Below are positions 26,177-35,416 of a stretch of 64,000 nucleotides of DNA, piece by piece. The DNA lies in NCBI GenBank assembly GCA_965200895.1, contig CBDAVM010000001.1, positions 2,232,001 to 2,296,000 on the forward strand. Direction: 5' to 3'. Below the pieces are notes generated by a model. It ran no database searches. It saw only the letters and a list, made by a program, of their open reading frames with translations, and was not told the origin of the DNA. How positions within the stretch are numbered: the stretch's first letter is position 1; the number at the start of each line of letters is the position of its first letter. The position numbers and the translations under genes were made by a program. The DNA comes from WTFV01 sp965200895 (GTDB lineage Bacteria; Acidobacteriota; Vicinamibacteria; Vicinamibacterales; UBA8438).

Positions 26177-28177
26177 ATGCGAAACAGTGTCCGGTGTGCG
26201 CCGGCGGCAGTCGCGACGGTGATCGTCGCCGCGGCGCTCGTGCCCGCCGCGGCGCAGGAGCCGGCGGACGGCATGGTCGAGTGGCCCTACGTGGGCGCCG
26301 ACCAGGCGGCGTCGAAGTACTCGCCGCTGGCCGACATCGACGCCTCGAACGTCGAGCGGCTCGAGGTCGCCTGGACGTGGGAGCCGAACGAGCTGCCGAA
26401 CCGGGAGTTCCGGACGCGGCCGGGCAGCTTCGAGGTGATGCCGCTGATGATCGACGACATCGTCTATGTGTCGACCATGTACACGCGGGTGGTCGCCCTC
26501 GACGCCGAGACCGGCGCCGAGCGCTGGGCGTTCGATCCCGAGGCGTGGCGCACCGGCCCGGACGGTGGCCCGCCCGGCGGCTTCAAGCACCGCGGCGTCG
26601 CGGTCTGGCCCGCCACTGCCAATCGCGAGGCGGGTGCCGGCGAGGACATGCGGATCTTCATCAACAGCCGCGACAGCCTGTACGCGCTCGATGCGGCGGA
26701 CGGATCGCTGATCCGCTCGTTCGGCGACGACGGCCGCGTGCTGCTGACCGAGAACTTTCCGAATCCGGTGACCCACGAGATGTTCGACCAGACGTCGCCC
26801 CCGGTCGTCTTCGAGGATCTGGTCATCGTCGGCAGCCGCGTCCCGGACCGCATCCAGCAGCGCTTCGACACGCCGGGGTCCGTGCAGGCGTTCGACGTCC
26901 ACACGGGCGAGCGGCGCTGGGTCTTCTACACGGTGCCGCAGTCCAACGACGCCTTCGGCGCCGACACCTGGGAGGGCGGCTCCTGGCGGTTCACGGGACA
27001 CGCCAACGTCTGGGGGCTGATGTCGCTCGACGCCGAGCGGGGGCTGCTGTACGTCCCCACCAGCACGCCGAGCAGCGACTACTGGGGCGGCCGCCGGCTC
27101 GGGGCCAACCTGTTCGCCGAATCCCTCGTCTGCCTCGACGCGCGGACCGGCCAGCGCGAGTGGCACTTCCAGGCGGTGCACCACGGACTGTGGGACTACG
27201 ACTTCACCTCGGCCCCGAACCTGATGACCCTGGAAGTGGACGGACGGACCGTCGACGCGGTGGCCGAGGTCTCGAAGCAGGGTTTCACCTATGTCTTCGA
27301 CCGCGTGACCGGCGAGCCGGTGTGGCCGATCGAGGAGCGGCCGGTGGACACCGAGACCGACGTGCCGGGGGAGGCGCCGTATCCGACCCAGCCGTTCCCG
27401 ACGAAGCCGCCGCCGTTCGCCGCCCAGGGGGTGTCGCTCGACGACGCCAACGACCTGACGCCGGAGATCCACCGCCTCGCCGTCGCCGAGATGCAGACCT
27501 ACCGGCTCGGACCGCTCTTCACGCCGCCCAGTCTGCGGGGCACGCTGCAGCGGCCGCGCGTGGACGGCGGCGCCAACTGGGGCGGGGCCGCGTTCGACCC
27601 GACCACCAACCGGCTCTATGTGCGGACCTCGGAAGGCGTATCGCCCAACCAGGTCTGCGAGACCGATCCCGACCTCCCGGACGTCGACGTCGCCTACACG
27701 AACAACTGCCCGCGCGGCGGCTCGGCCGGCATCTTCCGGGGACTGGGCGGCTACATCCCGGCCGAGCGCAGCCGGCTGGGGCCGATACCGCTCGTCAAGC
27801 CGCCCTACGCCCGCCTCGTTTCCATCGACCTGAACGCGGGCGACATCGCCTGGAGCGTGCCGTTCGGCGAGGGCAGCCGGGTGATGCGCGCGCACCCGCT
27901 GCTGCGCGACGTCGAGCTGCCCGACCGGCTCGGCACGCCGGGCGCCCCCGGCCCGCTCGTCACCGGCGGCGGACTGGTCTTCCTCGGCGGCGGCGACCCG
28001 TACCTGTACGCGTTCGACGCTGACACCGGCCGGGAGATCAGCCGTGCGCCTACCGAGTTCCGCACCAGCGGCAACCCGATGACGTACCGCTCGCGCGCCG
28101 GCCGGCAGTTCGTCCTGATCGCCACCGGCGCCGGTCCCGACGCGCGGCTCGTGGCGTTCGCGCTGCCGGAGGGGTAG
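26177..28177 (+). CDS. PQQ-dependent dehydrogenase, glucose-dehydrogenase-like
   Basis: This 666-residue secreted quinoprotein has a signal peptide (1-26, ending PAAAQ). EWPYVGADQAASKYSPLADI is the opening block of the glucose/quinate-type PQQ dehydrogenases. Further blocks are GHANVWGLMSLDAERGLLYV, FQAVHHGLWDYDFTSAPNL, KQGFTYVFDRVTGEPVWPIE and TGGGLVFLGGGDPYLYAFD. Unlike membrane-bound glucose dehydrogenase it lacks the five N-terminal transmembrane helices, so it is likely soluble in the periplasm. It belongs to a different subfamily from the enzymes at 1162 and 4798. Substrate uncertain. Confidence 0.88.
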   Translation: MRNSVRCAPAAVATVIVAAALVPAAAQEPADGMVEWPYVGADQAASKYSPLADIDASNVERLEVAWTWEPNELPNREFRTRPGSFEVMPLMIDDIVYVSTMYTRVVALDAETGAERWAFDPEAWRTGPDGGPPGGFKHRGVAVWPATANREAGAGEDMRIFINSRDSLYALDAADGSLIRSFGDDGRVLLTENFPNPVTHEMFDQTSPPVVFEDLVIVGSRVPDRIQQRFDTPGSVQAFDVHTGERRWVFYTVPQSNDAFGADTWEGGSWRFTGHANVWGLMSLDAERGLLYVPTSTPSSDYWGGRRLGANLFAESLVCLDARTGQREWHFQAVHHGLWDYDFTSAPNLMTLEVDGRTVDAVAEVSKQGFTYVFDRVTGEPVWPIEERPVDTETDVPGEAPYPTQPFPTKPPPFAAQGVSLDDANDLTPEIHRLAVAEMQTYRLGPLFTPPSLRGTLQRPRVDGGANWGGAAFDPTTNRLYVRTSEGVSPNQVCETDPDLPDVDVAYTNNCPRGGSAGIFRGLGGYIPAERSRLGPIPLVKPPYARLVSIDLNAGDIAWSVPFGEGSRVMRAHPLLRDVELPDRLGTPGAPGPLVTGGGLVFLGGGDPYLYAFDADTGREISRAPTEFRTSGNPMTYRSRAGRQFVLIATGAGPDARLVAFALPEG

Positions 28178-28397
28178 CGGTGGTGACTCACTGCCGTCGC
28201 GTGCGGCTCACATGTCGGGTCGCTGTTGCGTGAGCGAGAATCGGTCGAATATCGTCTTGTGGGTGTGATACGCATGCCGCGCCGACCCGCGCTGTCGGGT
28301 GGCGCGCGGCTGGCCCCGGGAATCGGGGATCGAGCGATTCATCAAAGCTCTCAACCTGCTCAACCGGAGTTTCGACTGCGAGTGTCGAGGGAAGTGC

Positions 28398-29500
28398 ATG
28401 GCGACGCAACCCCCGGATACGGATACCGATCGCATTGAGGGGCTGGACGATGAACGCCAGCCGGCGCTGTGGCCTTCGGACTCGATCAACTCGCTCCTGA
28501 TCCGTAACGAGAACAGGACGGTACATGACGTGCTGCGACGAATCAAGGGCGACCGCTACGTCATGAATCCGGACTTTCAGCGAGACTTCATCTGGAGCGA
28601 CGAGAAGCAGAGCAAGCTCATCGAGTCCGTCATCATGAGGATCCCGCTCCCTGTGCTCTATCTTGCCGAAGATGAAGAAGGGCGGATGATCGTCGTCGAC
28701 GGCCTGCAGCGGCTCTCGACCTTCAAGCGCTTCTTCGACAACGATCTGAAACTCAGGCTAAGGACCGGCCGGAGCTGAACGGAAAACGGTTTCAGGAGCT
28801 GTCGCCCAAGTTGCAGAATCGGATAGAGGACTGCAACCTCATTCTGTACATCATCGATTCGCAGGTTCCCGAACGCGCCCGGTTGGACATCTTCGAGCGC
28901 GTCAACGGCGGCGTTGCCCTGACCCGACAACAGATGAGGAACTGCCTGTTCATGGGAGATGCAACGCGATTTCTGAGGGCCGAGGCGCGGACCGAGTTGT
29001 TTCTGAACGCCACGGGTCGCAGTCTCGACGGCAGGACGATGAGAGATCGCGAGTTCGTGAACCGGTTCTGCGCCTTTCAGACAATCGACGTCAGGGAATA
29101 CAAGGGCGACATGGACGAATTCCTGGCGATGGCGTTGAAGCGAATGAACAACGGTTCCGTTGCGCTGGAGAGTCTGTCCAGTCAGTTCAGGACGACCCTC
29201 GCCAACAACCTTCATCTGTTCGGTGAACACGCCTTCAGGAAGCACAAGCGGTCCCAGGATCGGCGATCCGTCCTGAACGCATCGCTCTGGGACGTCATGG
29301 CGACGGGGCTTTCCCGTTATCCGGAGCCGTTGGTGAAATACCACGCGGATGCGTTGAGGGACCGGTTCCACGGCCTCATGGATGACGAGGACTTCATCAC
29401 TGCCATCACCTATGGCCCCAACGACCCGAAAAAGGTCGCATACCGCTTTTCCGCCGTGAAGACCGCCCTGGCCGAGGTGTTCGATGCTGACACGGCTTGA
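28398..29500 (+). pseudogene. DUF262 (GmrSD N-terminal-like) protein broken by a frameshift
   Basis: Two adjacent frames together encode one DUF262 protein. The first (28398-28778) reads YVMNPDFQRDFIWSDEKQSK, MRIPLPVLYLAEDEEGRM and IVVDGLQRLSTFKRF, the nucleotide-binding/hydrolase motifs of DUF262, then stops at 28776. The second, open from about 28765, continues DRPELNGKRFQELSPKLQNR and LDIFERVNGGVALTRQQMRN, as intact homologues do. One inserted base near 28755-28765 would restore the frame. DUF262 proteins act in DNA restriction (for example GmrS) and other defence systems. The 3' end overlaps the ATPase start by 17 bases. Whether the break is real or a sequencing error cannot be told from the sequence. 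Confidence 0.8.
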
Positions 29501-30620
29501 GCTGAGGCTGTTCAAGTGTTTCGAGCTGCTGCGGTTGCCGCTTGCGCCGCTTACGCTGCTGTCGGGCCCGAATTCTTCGGGCAAGTCATCCGTTCTTCAG
29601 GCGCTGGTGCTGCTGCATCAGACGATGCGGGAGCATGAGTGGTCCACACGGCTTGCGCTGAATGGCGCCGGCGTGCATCTCGGAACCGTCGTGGACGTCG
29701 TGGACGAGTTGCACGGGCGCAACGGCTTCGAGATCGGCCTCACCGCGGAAGACTCCTCCTGCCATTGGGCATTCGACGGGGATCGGCGTGAGATGTCGAT
29801 GCGTGTGCGGCGGGTTTCCGTGGATGGTTGCGGGAACGAAACACCTGCGGTCCTCAGACACCTGTTTCCACCCAATGCCGACGGCACCGTTGCGCCATTG
29901 GCGGCTCGCTTGCGCGGGTTGGCGTACATCACGGCCGAGCGCGTGGGACCTCAGGAGGCCTATCCGCTTGAGGATCCGTACGACGTTGTTGTTGGAGCCA
30001 GGGGAGAACATGCGGTCAGTGTGCTGCACTGGGGGCGCGATGAGCCGGTGCTGCCGCAGCTTGCACTTCCTGGCGCCCCGCGAACGCTGCTTCGACAGGT
30101 CCAGGCCCGCATGAGAACGCTTTTTCCCGGGTGCGGTGTTGATCTGCAGCAGGTGCCGCAGACGAACGCGGTGACGCTGGGGTTGCGGACCTCCGATGAG
30201 ACGGGGTTCCACCGCCCGGTACACACGGGCTTCGGCCTGACGCAGATTCTCCCGATCGCCGTCGCGGCCCTGTCGGCGACCGCAGGAGACCTCATGCTGA
30301 TCGAAAATCCCGAAGTGCATCTGCACCCGGCCGGACAAGCGTCGATGGGGGGCTTCCTTGCGGATGTGGCCGGCGCCGGCGTGCAGGTCATCGTGGAAAC
30401 GCACAGTGACCATGTACTGAACGGAATCCGCCGGGCGGTGAAGACCGGACGCCTGGGGCCCGAACAGGTTCTCATTCACTTCTTCAGGTCCCGCTCCGAC
30501 GACGCCGCGCAGGTGCACAGCCCGGTGCTGGACTCGTCCGGCAACATCGACGTCTGGCCGGAAGGTTTCTTCGATCAGTTCGACAAGGACATGAACTACT
30601 TCGCCGGTTGGGGCGACTGA
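29484..30620 (+). CDS. AAA ATPase with DUF3696-type C-terminus
   Basis: This 378-residue ATPase resembles the RecF/OLD-like ABC-ATPase class. Walker A is GPNSSGKSS (about residues 28-36), the Walker B region is LMLIENPEVHLHPAGQ (about 269-284) and the following ETHSDHVLNGIRRAVK is the switch segment. The C-terminus SSGNIDVWPEGFFDQFDKD is characteristic of DUF3696. It overlaps the DUF262 gene by 17 bases and is followed after one base by the third gene. DUF262 next to such ATPases is common in defence islands. It probably uses ATP to sense or move on nucleic acid; mechanism inferred. Confidence 0.85.
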   Translation: MLTRLELRLFKCFELLRLPLAPLTLLSGPNSSGKSSVLQALVLLHQTMREHEWSTRLALNGAGVHLGTVVDVVDELHGRNGFEIGLTAEDSSCHWAFDGDRREMSMRVRRVSVDGCGNETPAVLRHLFPPNADGTVAPLAARLRGLAYITAERVGPQEAYPLEDPYDVVVGARGEHAVSVLHWGRDEPVLPQLALPGAPRTLLRQVQARMRTLFPGCGVDLQQVPQTNAVTLGLRTSDETGFHRPVHTGFGLTQILPIAVAALSATAGDLMLIENPEVHLHPAGQASMGGFLADVAGAGVQVIVETHSDHVLNGIRRAVKTGRLGPEQVLIHFFRSRSDDAAQVHSPVLDSSGNIDVWPEGFFDQFDKDMNYFAGWGD

Positions 30621-30621
30621 C

Positions 30622-31581
30622 GTGGAGCTGATCTTCAACGAGTTGTCGGTTCACGGGCAGTTCGCCGACCTTGCGACGTTCAGAGCGGCCGTCGAACGGA
30701 TCATGGACATACGCAGGCTCGTGCAGCGGTTCGGGCGTGAGTTGTACTGTCACCGTGGTCTTGCGAACGGTCAGGTGATGCCCGGCATGACGATTCCGCA
30801 GGCGGTGCAGGCGCTCGACAGAAACAGCCGTCGAGCATTGATGCTGTGGTTGACGCGGCACGGCCCATTCTGGGAGGAGGCGCGCGAACATGCCAGGAAC
30901 GATTACCTCGACTGTTTCAGGTACCGGGACCGCATCGTCACGGACACGGCCGTTGGCGAAGCGGCGTTCTGCACGCTTCACGGACTGCGTCGCGCGCTCG
31001 TGAGCATGATTCCGTCGTCCTGGCGGTTTTCTCCCGTACCGGTGGAATTGCATGAAGATGAGGGCGTCCGCAGTATCGAGGTTCGCAACTACTGGGATAC
31101 CGATGCACTGAAGGCGGATCTGGAAGCGGAGATGCCGCCGCTCCGGTCCTGGCGGGATCTGGAGGAGAGAGCCAGAGGCCGCTGCCGGGATCTGACGTTC
31201 TCGCCGGACAGCTTCGAGTCGTTTCACGGACACCCGTTCCACGAGGGCGCGGCCGACCGGGTGTTGTTGCGTCTCGTCGTGCTGGAGGAGCTGAGGAATT
31301 GCTTCGATGCCGGCGGTGACCGCACACCCCGGGGACACAGGCTGTACCGGAAGCATTTCACCGGAGCGAAGGCCTGGTTCTCGGATTCATCCGACTCCGA
31401 GAAGAACGAGTGCAGGGACGAACTGACGTTTCCGCATCCCGCGGTGCGGGGCGAATCGCTGTTCTGCACCTGGCACGGCAAGGTCAGGTCGCCGCAACTT
31501 CGGATTCATTTCTCGTGGCCGATCCGGGCGGCGGAGCCGGTGTACGTCGTCTACGTGGGACCCAAGATTACGAAACGATGA
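30622..31581 (+). CDS. Uncharacterised third protein of the DUF262/ATPase cassette
   Basis: This 319-residue protein has no domain I can name. It opens MELIFNELSVHGQFADLATF, has LMLWLTRHGPFWEEAREH in the middle and ends with a His- and Trp-rich block: ELTFPHPAVRGESLFCTWHG, then RIHFSWPI and YVVYVGPKITKR. Those terminal blocks look like a conserved catalytic or binding module, possibly the effector. GTG start one base after the ATPase stop; the end overlaps the next gene by ATGA (31578-31581). Base and codon use match the ATPase rather than the GC-rich genes either side. Confidence 0.7.
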   Translation: MELIFNELSVHGQFADLATFRAAVERIMDIRRLVQRFGRELYCHRGLANGQVMPGMTIPQAVQALDRNSRRALMLWLTRHGPFWEEAREHARNDYLDCFRYRDRIVTDTAVGEAAFCTLHGLRRALVSMIPSSWRFSPVPVELHEDEGVRSIEVRNYWDTDALKADLEAEMPPLRSWRDLEERARGRCRDLTFSPDSFESFHGHPFHEGAADRVLLRLVVLEELRNCFDAGGDRTPRGHRLYRKHFTGAKAWFSDSSDSEKNECRDELTFPHPAVRGESLFCTWHGKVRSPQLRIHFSWPIRAAEPVYVVYVGPKITKR

Positions 31582-32702
31582 CGTTGGCGATACCCGATAC
31601 CGCCGTCTCCCTCTACAGCGACACCGAGACCCGCCCGACGCCGGGCATGCGCGCGGCGATGGCCGCGGCCGAGGTCGGCGACGAGCAGAAGGGCGAGGAC
31701 CCGACCGTCGCGCGGCTGCAGGAGCGCGTGGCCGACCTGCTCGGCAAGGAGGCGGCGCTGTGGCTGCCGACCGGGACGATGTGCAACCTGGTGGCGGTCA
31801 AGACGCACACCCGGCCGGGAGATGCGCTGGTGGCCGAGGCGATGGCGCACGTCATCCGCGCCGAGTCGGGCGGGGCTGCGCTCGCGTCCGGCGTCATGGT
31901 GCAGGGCATCCACACCGAGCGCGGCGTCTTCACGCCGGCCGAGCTCGAGGCGGCCATGGCTCGGGTGGTCGCGGTGCCGGAGCCGTACGGCCAGCCGGTC
32001 GGACTGGTCTGCGTCGAGCAGACGCACAACTTCGGCGGCGGCGCCGTCTGGAAGCAGGAGGCGCTCGCGGCGGTCGCGGCGTGTGCGCGATCACGCGGCG
32101 TGCCGGTGCACATGGACGGCGCGCGGCTGATGAACGCCTGCGTGGCGAGCGGCATCCCGGCGGCCGCGTTCGCGGCTGCGGTGGATACGCTGTGGATCGA
32201 CTTCACCAAGGGGCTCGGTGCGCCCATCGGCGCGGTGCTGGCCGGGTCGCGGGACTTCATCGCGGCGGCGCGCCGCTACAAGCAGCTCTTCGGCGGCGCC
32301 ATGCGGCAGGCGGGGATCGCGGCGGCGGGCTGTCTGTACGCCCTCGATCACCACGTCGAGCGGCTGGCCGAGGACCACGAGCACGCCGGTCTCCTGGCGC
32401 GCGGCCTGGCCGGGATCGACGGCATCGCGGTGCGCAACGACTTGCCGGAGACCAACATGGTCTTCTTCGACGTCGGCGGCCTCGGTCTGGGCAACCGGGA
32501 GTTCGTCGACCGCCTGGCGGCGGCCGGCGTTCGGGTGAGCGGGGCGGGCGGGCTGATCCGGGCGGTGACGCACCTCGACGTTTCCCGGCAGGGCGTCGAC
32601 AGGGCGCTCGCGGCAGTCGGAGACATCGCCTCCGCAACGCGCGGGCAGCGCGCCGCGACCAGTCCGGAAACAACGCCCGCCGCCGGGACTCCCGACTCCT
32701 AA
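31578..32702 (+). CDS. Low-specificity L-threonine aldolase family protein
   Basis: This 374-residue PLP enzyme begins AVSLYSDTETRPTPGMRAAM, typical of threonine aldolases, which split L-threonine or allo-threonine to glycine and acetaldehyde. LLGKEAALWLPTGTMCNLVA binds the cofactor phosphate, HMDGARLMNA carries the pyridine-ring Asp and DFTKGLGAPIG holds the Schiff-base Lys211. The ATG overlaps the stop of the preceding cassette gene (ATGA), yet codon use switches abruptly back to GC-rich. Its 3' end overlaps the convergent FAD oxidoreductase by four bases (CTAA). Confidence 0.9.
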   Translation: MTLAIPDTAVSLYSDTETRPTPGMRAAMAAAEVGDEQKGEDPTVARLQERVADLLGKEAALWLPTGTMCNLVAVKTHTRPGDALVAEAMAHVIRAESGGAALASGVMVQGIHTERGVFTPAELEAAMARVVAVPEPYGQPVGLVCVEQTHNFGGGAVWKQEALAAVAACARSRGVPVHMDGARLMNACVASGIPAAAFAAAVDTLWIDFTKGLGAPIGAVLAGSRDFIAAARRYKQLFGGAMRQAGIAAAGCLYALDHHVERLAEDHEHAGLLARGLAGIDGIAVRNDLPETNMVFFDVGGLGLGNREFVDRLAAAGVRVSGAGGLIRAVTHLDVSRQGVDRALAAVGDIASATRGQRAATSPETTPAAGTPDS

Positions 32703-33820
32703 CCCTGACGGAGCGTATCGTCCACCAGAAGCGCGACCCGCTCGGCGATGGCGAGCGACGCGGTCAGGCCCGGCGAGTCGATGCCGGCCGCGTGGACCAG
32801 TCGGGGCTGGCGCCGGTCGCGGCGGATCAGGAAATCGGAGAACGTCTGCTCGGCGGGGGCGCCGCGGGCGCGGATGCCGCTGCCTCCGGGTCGGAGCTGC
32901 TCGATCGCCAGCTCGGGCAACAGCCGCCGGGCCGCGGCGTGGAACCGGGCCAGCGGCTCGCGGTCCGACTCGTAGTCGTCCTTGCGGGCCTGGTAGCGGG
33001 CAGTCGGGCCGAGCATAACGCTGCCCCAGGTGGTCCGCGTCAGGTGTACGCCGAGCCCGTGTCCGCTCGGGTCCGGCAGCGGATACACCGGGCCGTTCAC
33101 GAGATGCCGCGCCGCCGGGATCAGCTCCGCGTAGTCGCCGCGGACCGGGTGGATAGTGAACGCCTCGCCGCCCAGGGCGGCCGAGACGTCGTCGGCGTGG
33201 AGCCCCGCCGCGTTGACCACGGCGCGGGCGAGGACGGTCTCGCGCGCGGTCCGGATGGCGATGCCGTCCGAACGGGCGCTGCCGTCCTCGACGCCGGCGC
33301 CGGGCAGCAGCGCGACGTCGCGGGCGGCGGCGACGCGCGCCAGGGCGCGCACGAACGCTTCGGCCTCGACGATGCCGGTCGCCGGCGACCAGATGCCGGC
33401 AGCCGCCTCGACGTGTGGCTCGCGCCGCCGGACGAAGGCGCGGTCGACCACTTCCAGATCGGTCACGCCGTTGGCGCAGCCCCGCGCCGCGAGCGCTTCC
33501 AGCGCGCCGATCTCGCCGGGGGCCGCCGCCACGATCAGCTTTCCGCAGCGCTCGGCGGGGACCCGGTGCTCGTCACAGAACGCGTACAGCCGCTCGCGGC
33601 CCTCCACGCAGAGGACGGCCTTCAGCGAGTCCCGCGGATAGTAGATGCCGGCGTGGACGACGCCGCTGTTGTGGGTGCTCGCCTCGAGTCCGGGGCGCGG
33701 CCGCCGCTCGATCAGGCAGGTCGTGTGGCCGCGTGTCGCCACCGCGCATGCGGCGGCCAGCCCGACGACGCCGCCGCCCACAATCGCGGCGTCTATCGGT
33801 TCCGGGGACGGGCAGGTCAT
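32699..33820 (-). CDS. FAD-dependent oxidoreductase, L-2-hydroxyglutarate oxidase (LhgO)-like
   Basis: This 373-residue flavoprotein of the DAO superfamily has the FAD motif AAIVGGGVVGLAAACAVATRG at its N-terminus (about 11-31). STHNSGVVHAGIYYPRDSLK is the LhgO signature, IHPVRGDYAEL lies mid-protein and LVHAAGIDSPGLTASLAIAE is the C-terminal FAD block. LhgO oxidises L-2-hydroxyglutarate to 2-oxoglutarate, feeding electrons to quinones. It shares four bases of its 3' end with the threonine aldolase; the two are convergent. No signal peptide. Confidence 0.88.
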   Translation of the reverse strand: MTCPSPEPIDAAIVGGGVVGLAAACAVATRGHTTCLIERRPRPGLEASTHNSGVVHAGIYYPRDSLKAVLCVEGRERLYAFCDEHRVPAERCGKLIVAAAPGEIGALEALAARGCANGVTDLEVVDRAFVRRREPHVEAAAGIWSPATGIVEAEAFVRALARVAAARDVALLPGAGVEDGSARSDGIAIRTARETVLARAVVNAAGLHADDVSAALGGEAFTIHPVRGDYAELIPAARHLVNGPVYPLPDPSGHGLGVHLTRTTWGSVMLGPTARYQARKDDYESDREPLARFHAAARRLLPELAIEQLRPGGSGIRARGAPAEQTFSDFLIRRDRRQPRLVHAAGIDSPGLTASLAIAERVALLVDDTLRQG

Positions 33821-33954
33821 CGGCGGCGGGTGATCTCAGGATGGCGACCGGGTCGCCGCCGGGCGGACGACCGGACCCGGGGCACGGCCACTGGTCCCGG
33901 AAGCTTACGCCAGCCGGTTGCCGGGCGACAACCGCCGGTTCGGCCGGCCGGAGG

Positions 33955-34066
33955 CGAAACACGGAAGCACGGTGCGTGCCGTCCGCGGCTGGCTGCGGGG
34001 CCTGCATTCCGGGGACGCCGGACTCCGTGACGAAACACGGAAGCACGGTTGCGTGCCGTCCGCGGC
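33955..34066 (+). repeat. Direct repeat pair, 35-36 bases, period 76
   Basis: Copies at 33955-33989 and 34031-34066 begin CGAAACACGGAAGCACGGT and end GCGTGCCGTCCGCGGC; they differ by one inserted T. They lie in the 287-base divergent gap between the FAD oxidoreductase and the nucleotide-sugar dehydrogenase. The second copy also forms a short hairpin (TCCGTG with CACGGA, 34024-34042). No other element is evident in the gap. Confidence 0.7.
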
Positions 34067-34107
34067 GGTTTGTTGCGCGCGACCGCGATCCTGCATACTC
34101 TCACGCC

Positions 34108-35409
34108 GTGGCGAATCCCCTGCTGCAGCGCATTTCCACGCGACAGGTGCGCGTCGGCGTCATCGGGCTCGGCTATGTCGGGTTGCCGCTGGTCGTGGCG
34201 TTCGCCCGCGCCGGGGTGACGACGGTCGGCTTCGACGTCGACGCGGAGCGGACCGCGGCCGTCCGGCGCGGCGAGTCCTACATCGCCGACGTGCCCGCCG
34301 CCCACCTGGAGGCGGCGGTCGAGGCCGGCCTGCTCACGGCGACCACCGACTTCGCACGTCTGGCCGCTGTCGATACGGTGAACATCTGCGTCCCGACCCC
34401 GCTGCGCAAGACCCGCGATCCGGATCTGTCGTACGTGATCGCCGCGGTCGAGAAGGTTGCCGCGCACCTGCACGCGGGACAGCTCGTCGTACTCGAGTCG
34501 ACCACCTATCCCGGCACCATCGACGAAGTGGTGCGGCCGCGGCTCGAGGCGGGCGGGCTCGGCGCCGGCGCGGACTTCTGCCTCGCCTTCTCGCCGGAGC
34601 GGGTCGATCCGGGCAGCGCCGAGTGGACGACGCGCAACATTCCGAAGGTGGTCGGGGGGATCGACACCCGCTCCACCGAGACGGCCGCCGCGCTCTACCG
34701 CCTCATCGTCGATACCGTGGTGCCGGTCTCGTCGCCGCGGGTGGCGGAGATGGTGAAGCTGCTGGAGAATACGTTCCGCGCGGTCAACATCGGGCTCGTC
34801 AACGAGCTGGCGCTGATGTGCCGCGACCTCGATGTCGACGTCTGGGAGGTCATCGACGCCGCGAAGACCAAGCCGTTCGGCTTCATGCCCTTCTATCCGG
34901 GGCCCGGCCTGGGCGGACACTGCATCCCGATCGATCCGTTCTACCTGAGCTGGAAGGCGCGCCAGAGCGGGTTCGAGAGCCGCTTCATCGAGCTGGCCGG
35001 ACACGTCAACGCGGCGATGCCGCGCTATGTCGTCGAGCGCGTGGCCGAGGCCCTGAACAGTCGATCCCGCGCGGTCCGGGGCTCGCGGGTCCACCTGTTC
35101 GGGGTGGCCTACAAGCCGGACGTCAGCGACGTGCGCGAGTCGCCCGCCCTCGATGTGGCGGAACTGCTGTTGCGGCGCGGCGCCGAGGTGACCTACAGCG
35201 ATCCGTTCGTCCCGGCGGTCCGCGCCGGAGCGCTGTCGATGGATGCCGTCACCGCGGAGCAGGCGCTCGCCGGCGGCATCGACTGCGCCGTCATCCTCAC
35301 CGATCACCGCGGCGTGGACTACCGGGCCGTCGCCCGCGACGCGCCGCTGGTGGTCGACACCCGCAACGCGCTCGCGGGAATCGACGGGGCGCACATCCAC
35401 AGGTTGTAG
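34108..35409 (+). CDS. Nucleotide-sugar dehydrogenase (UDP-GlcNAc/UDP-ManNAc 6-dehydrogenase, WbpA/WecC-like)
   Basis: This 433-residue enzyme oxidises C6 of a UDP-sugar to the uronic acid with two NAD. The Rossmann motif GVIGLGYVGLPL is at about 17-28, and PTPLRKTRDPDLSYV and LESTTYPGTIDE are family blocks. The catalytic Cys is Cys272 in GPGLGGHCIPIDPFYLSW, a form closer to the UDP-N-acetyl sugar dehydrogenases than to UDP-glucose dehydrogenase. KPDVSDVRESPALDVAE lies in the C-terminal domain. GTG start. It opens the polysaccharide region, with the GDP-mannose dehydratase eight bases downstream. Confidence 0.9.
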   Translation: MANPLLQRISTRQVRVGVIGLGYVGLPLVVAFARAGVTTVGFDVDAERTAAVRRGESYIADVPAAHLEAAVEAGLLTATTDFARLAAVDTVNICVPTPLRKTRDPDLSYVIAAVEKVAAHLHAGQLVVLESTTYPGTIDEVVRPRLEAGGLGAGADFCLAFSPERVDPGSAEWTTRNIPKVVGGIDTRSTETAAALYRLIVDTVVPVSSPRVAEMVKLLENTFRAVNIGLVNELALMCRDLDVDVWEVIDAAKTKPFGFMPFYPGPGLGGHCIPIDPFYLSWKARQSGFESRFIELAGHVNAAMPRYVVERVAEALNSRSRAVRGSRVHLFGVAYKPDVSDVRESPALDVAELLLRRGAEVTYSDPFVPAVRAGALSMDAVTAEQALAGGIDCAVILTDHRGVDYRAVARDAPLVVDTRNALAGIDGAHIHRL

Positions 35410-35416
35410 GTCCGAC

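Noticed and set aside
28811..29500. Independent gene starting at TTG 28811
   Set aside because: Its content is the C-terminal half of DUF262 and continues the frame broken at about 28760, so it is not a separate gene.
31410..31577. N-terminal extension of the threonine aldolase
   Set aside because: The extension overlaps the preceding gene in another frame; family alignment starts at the ATG at 31578.
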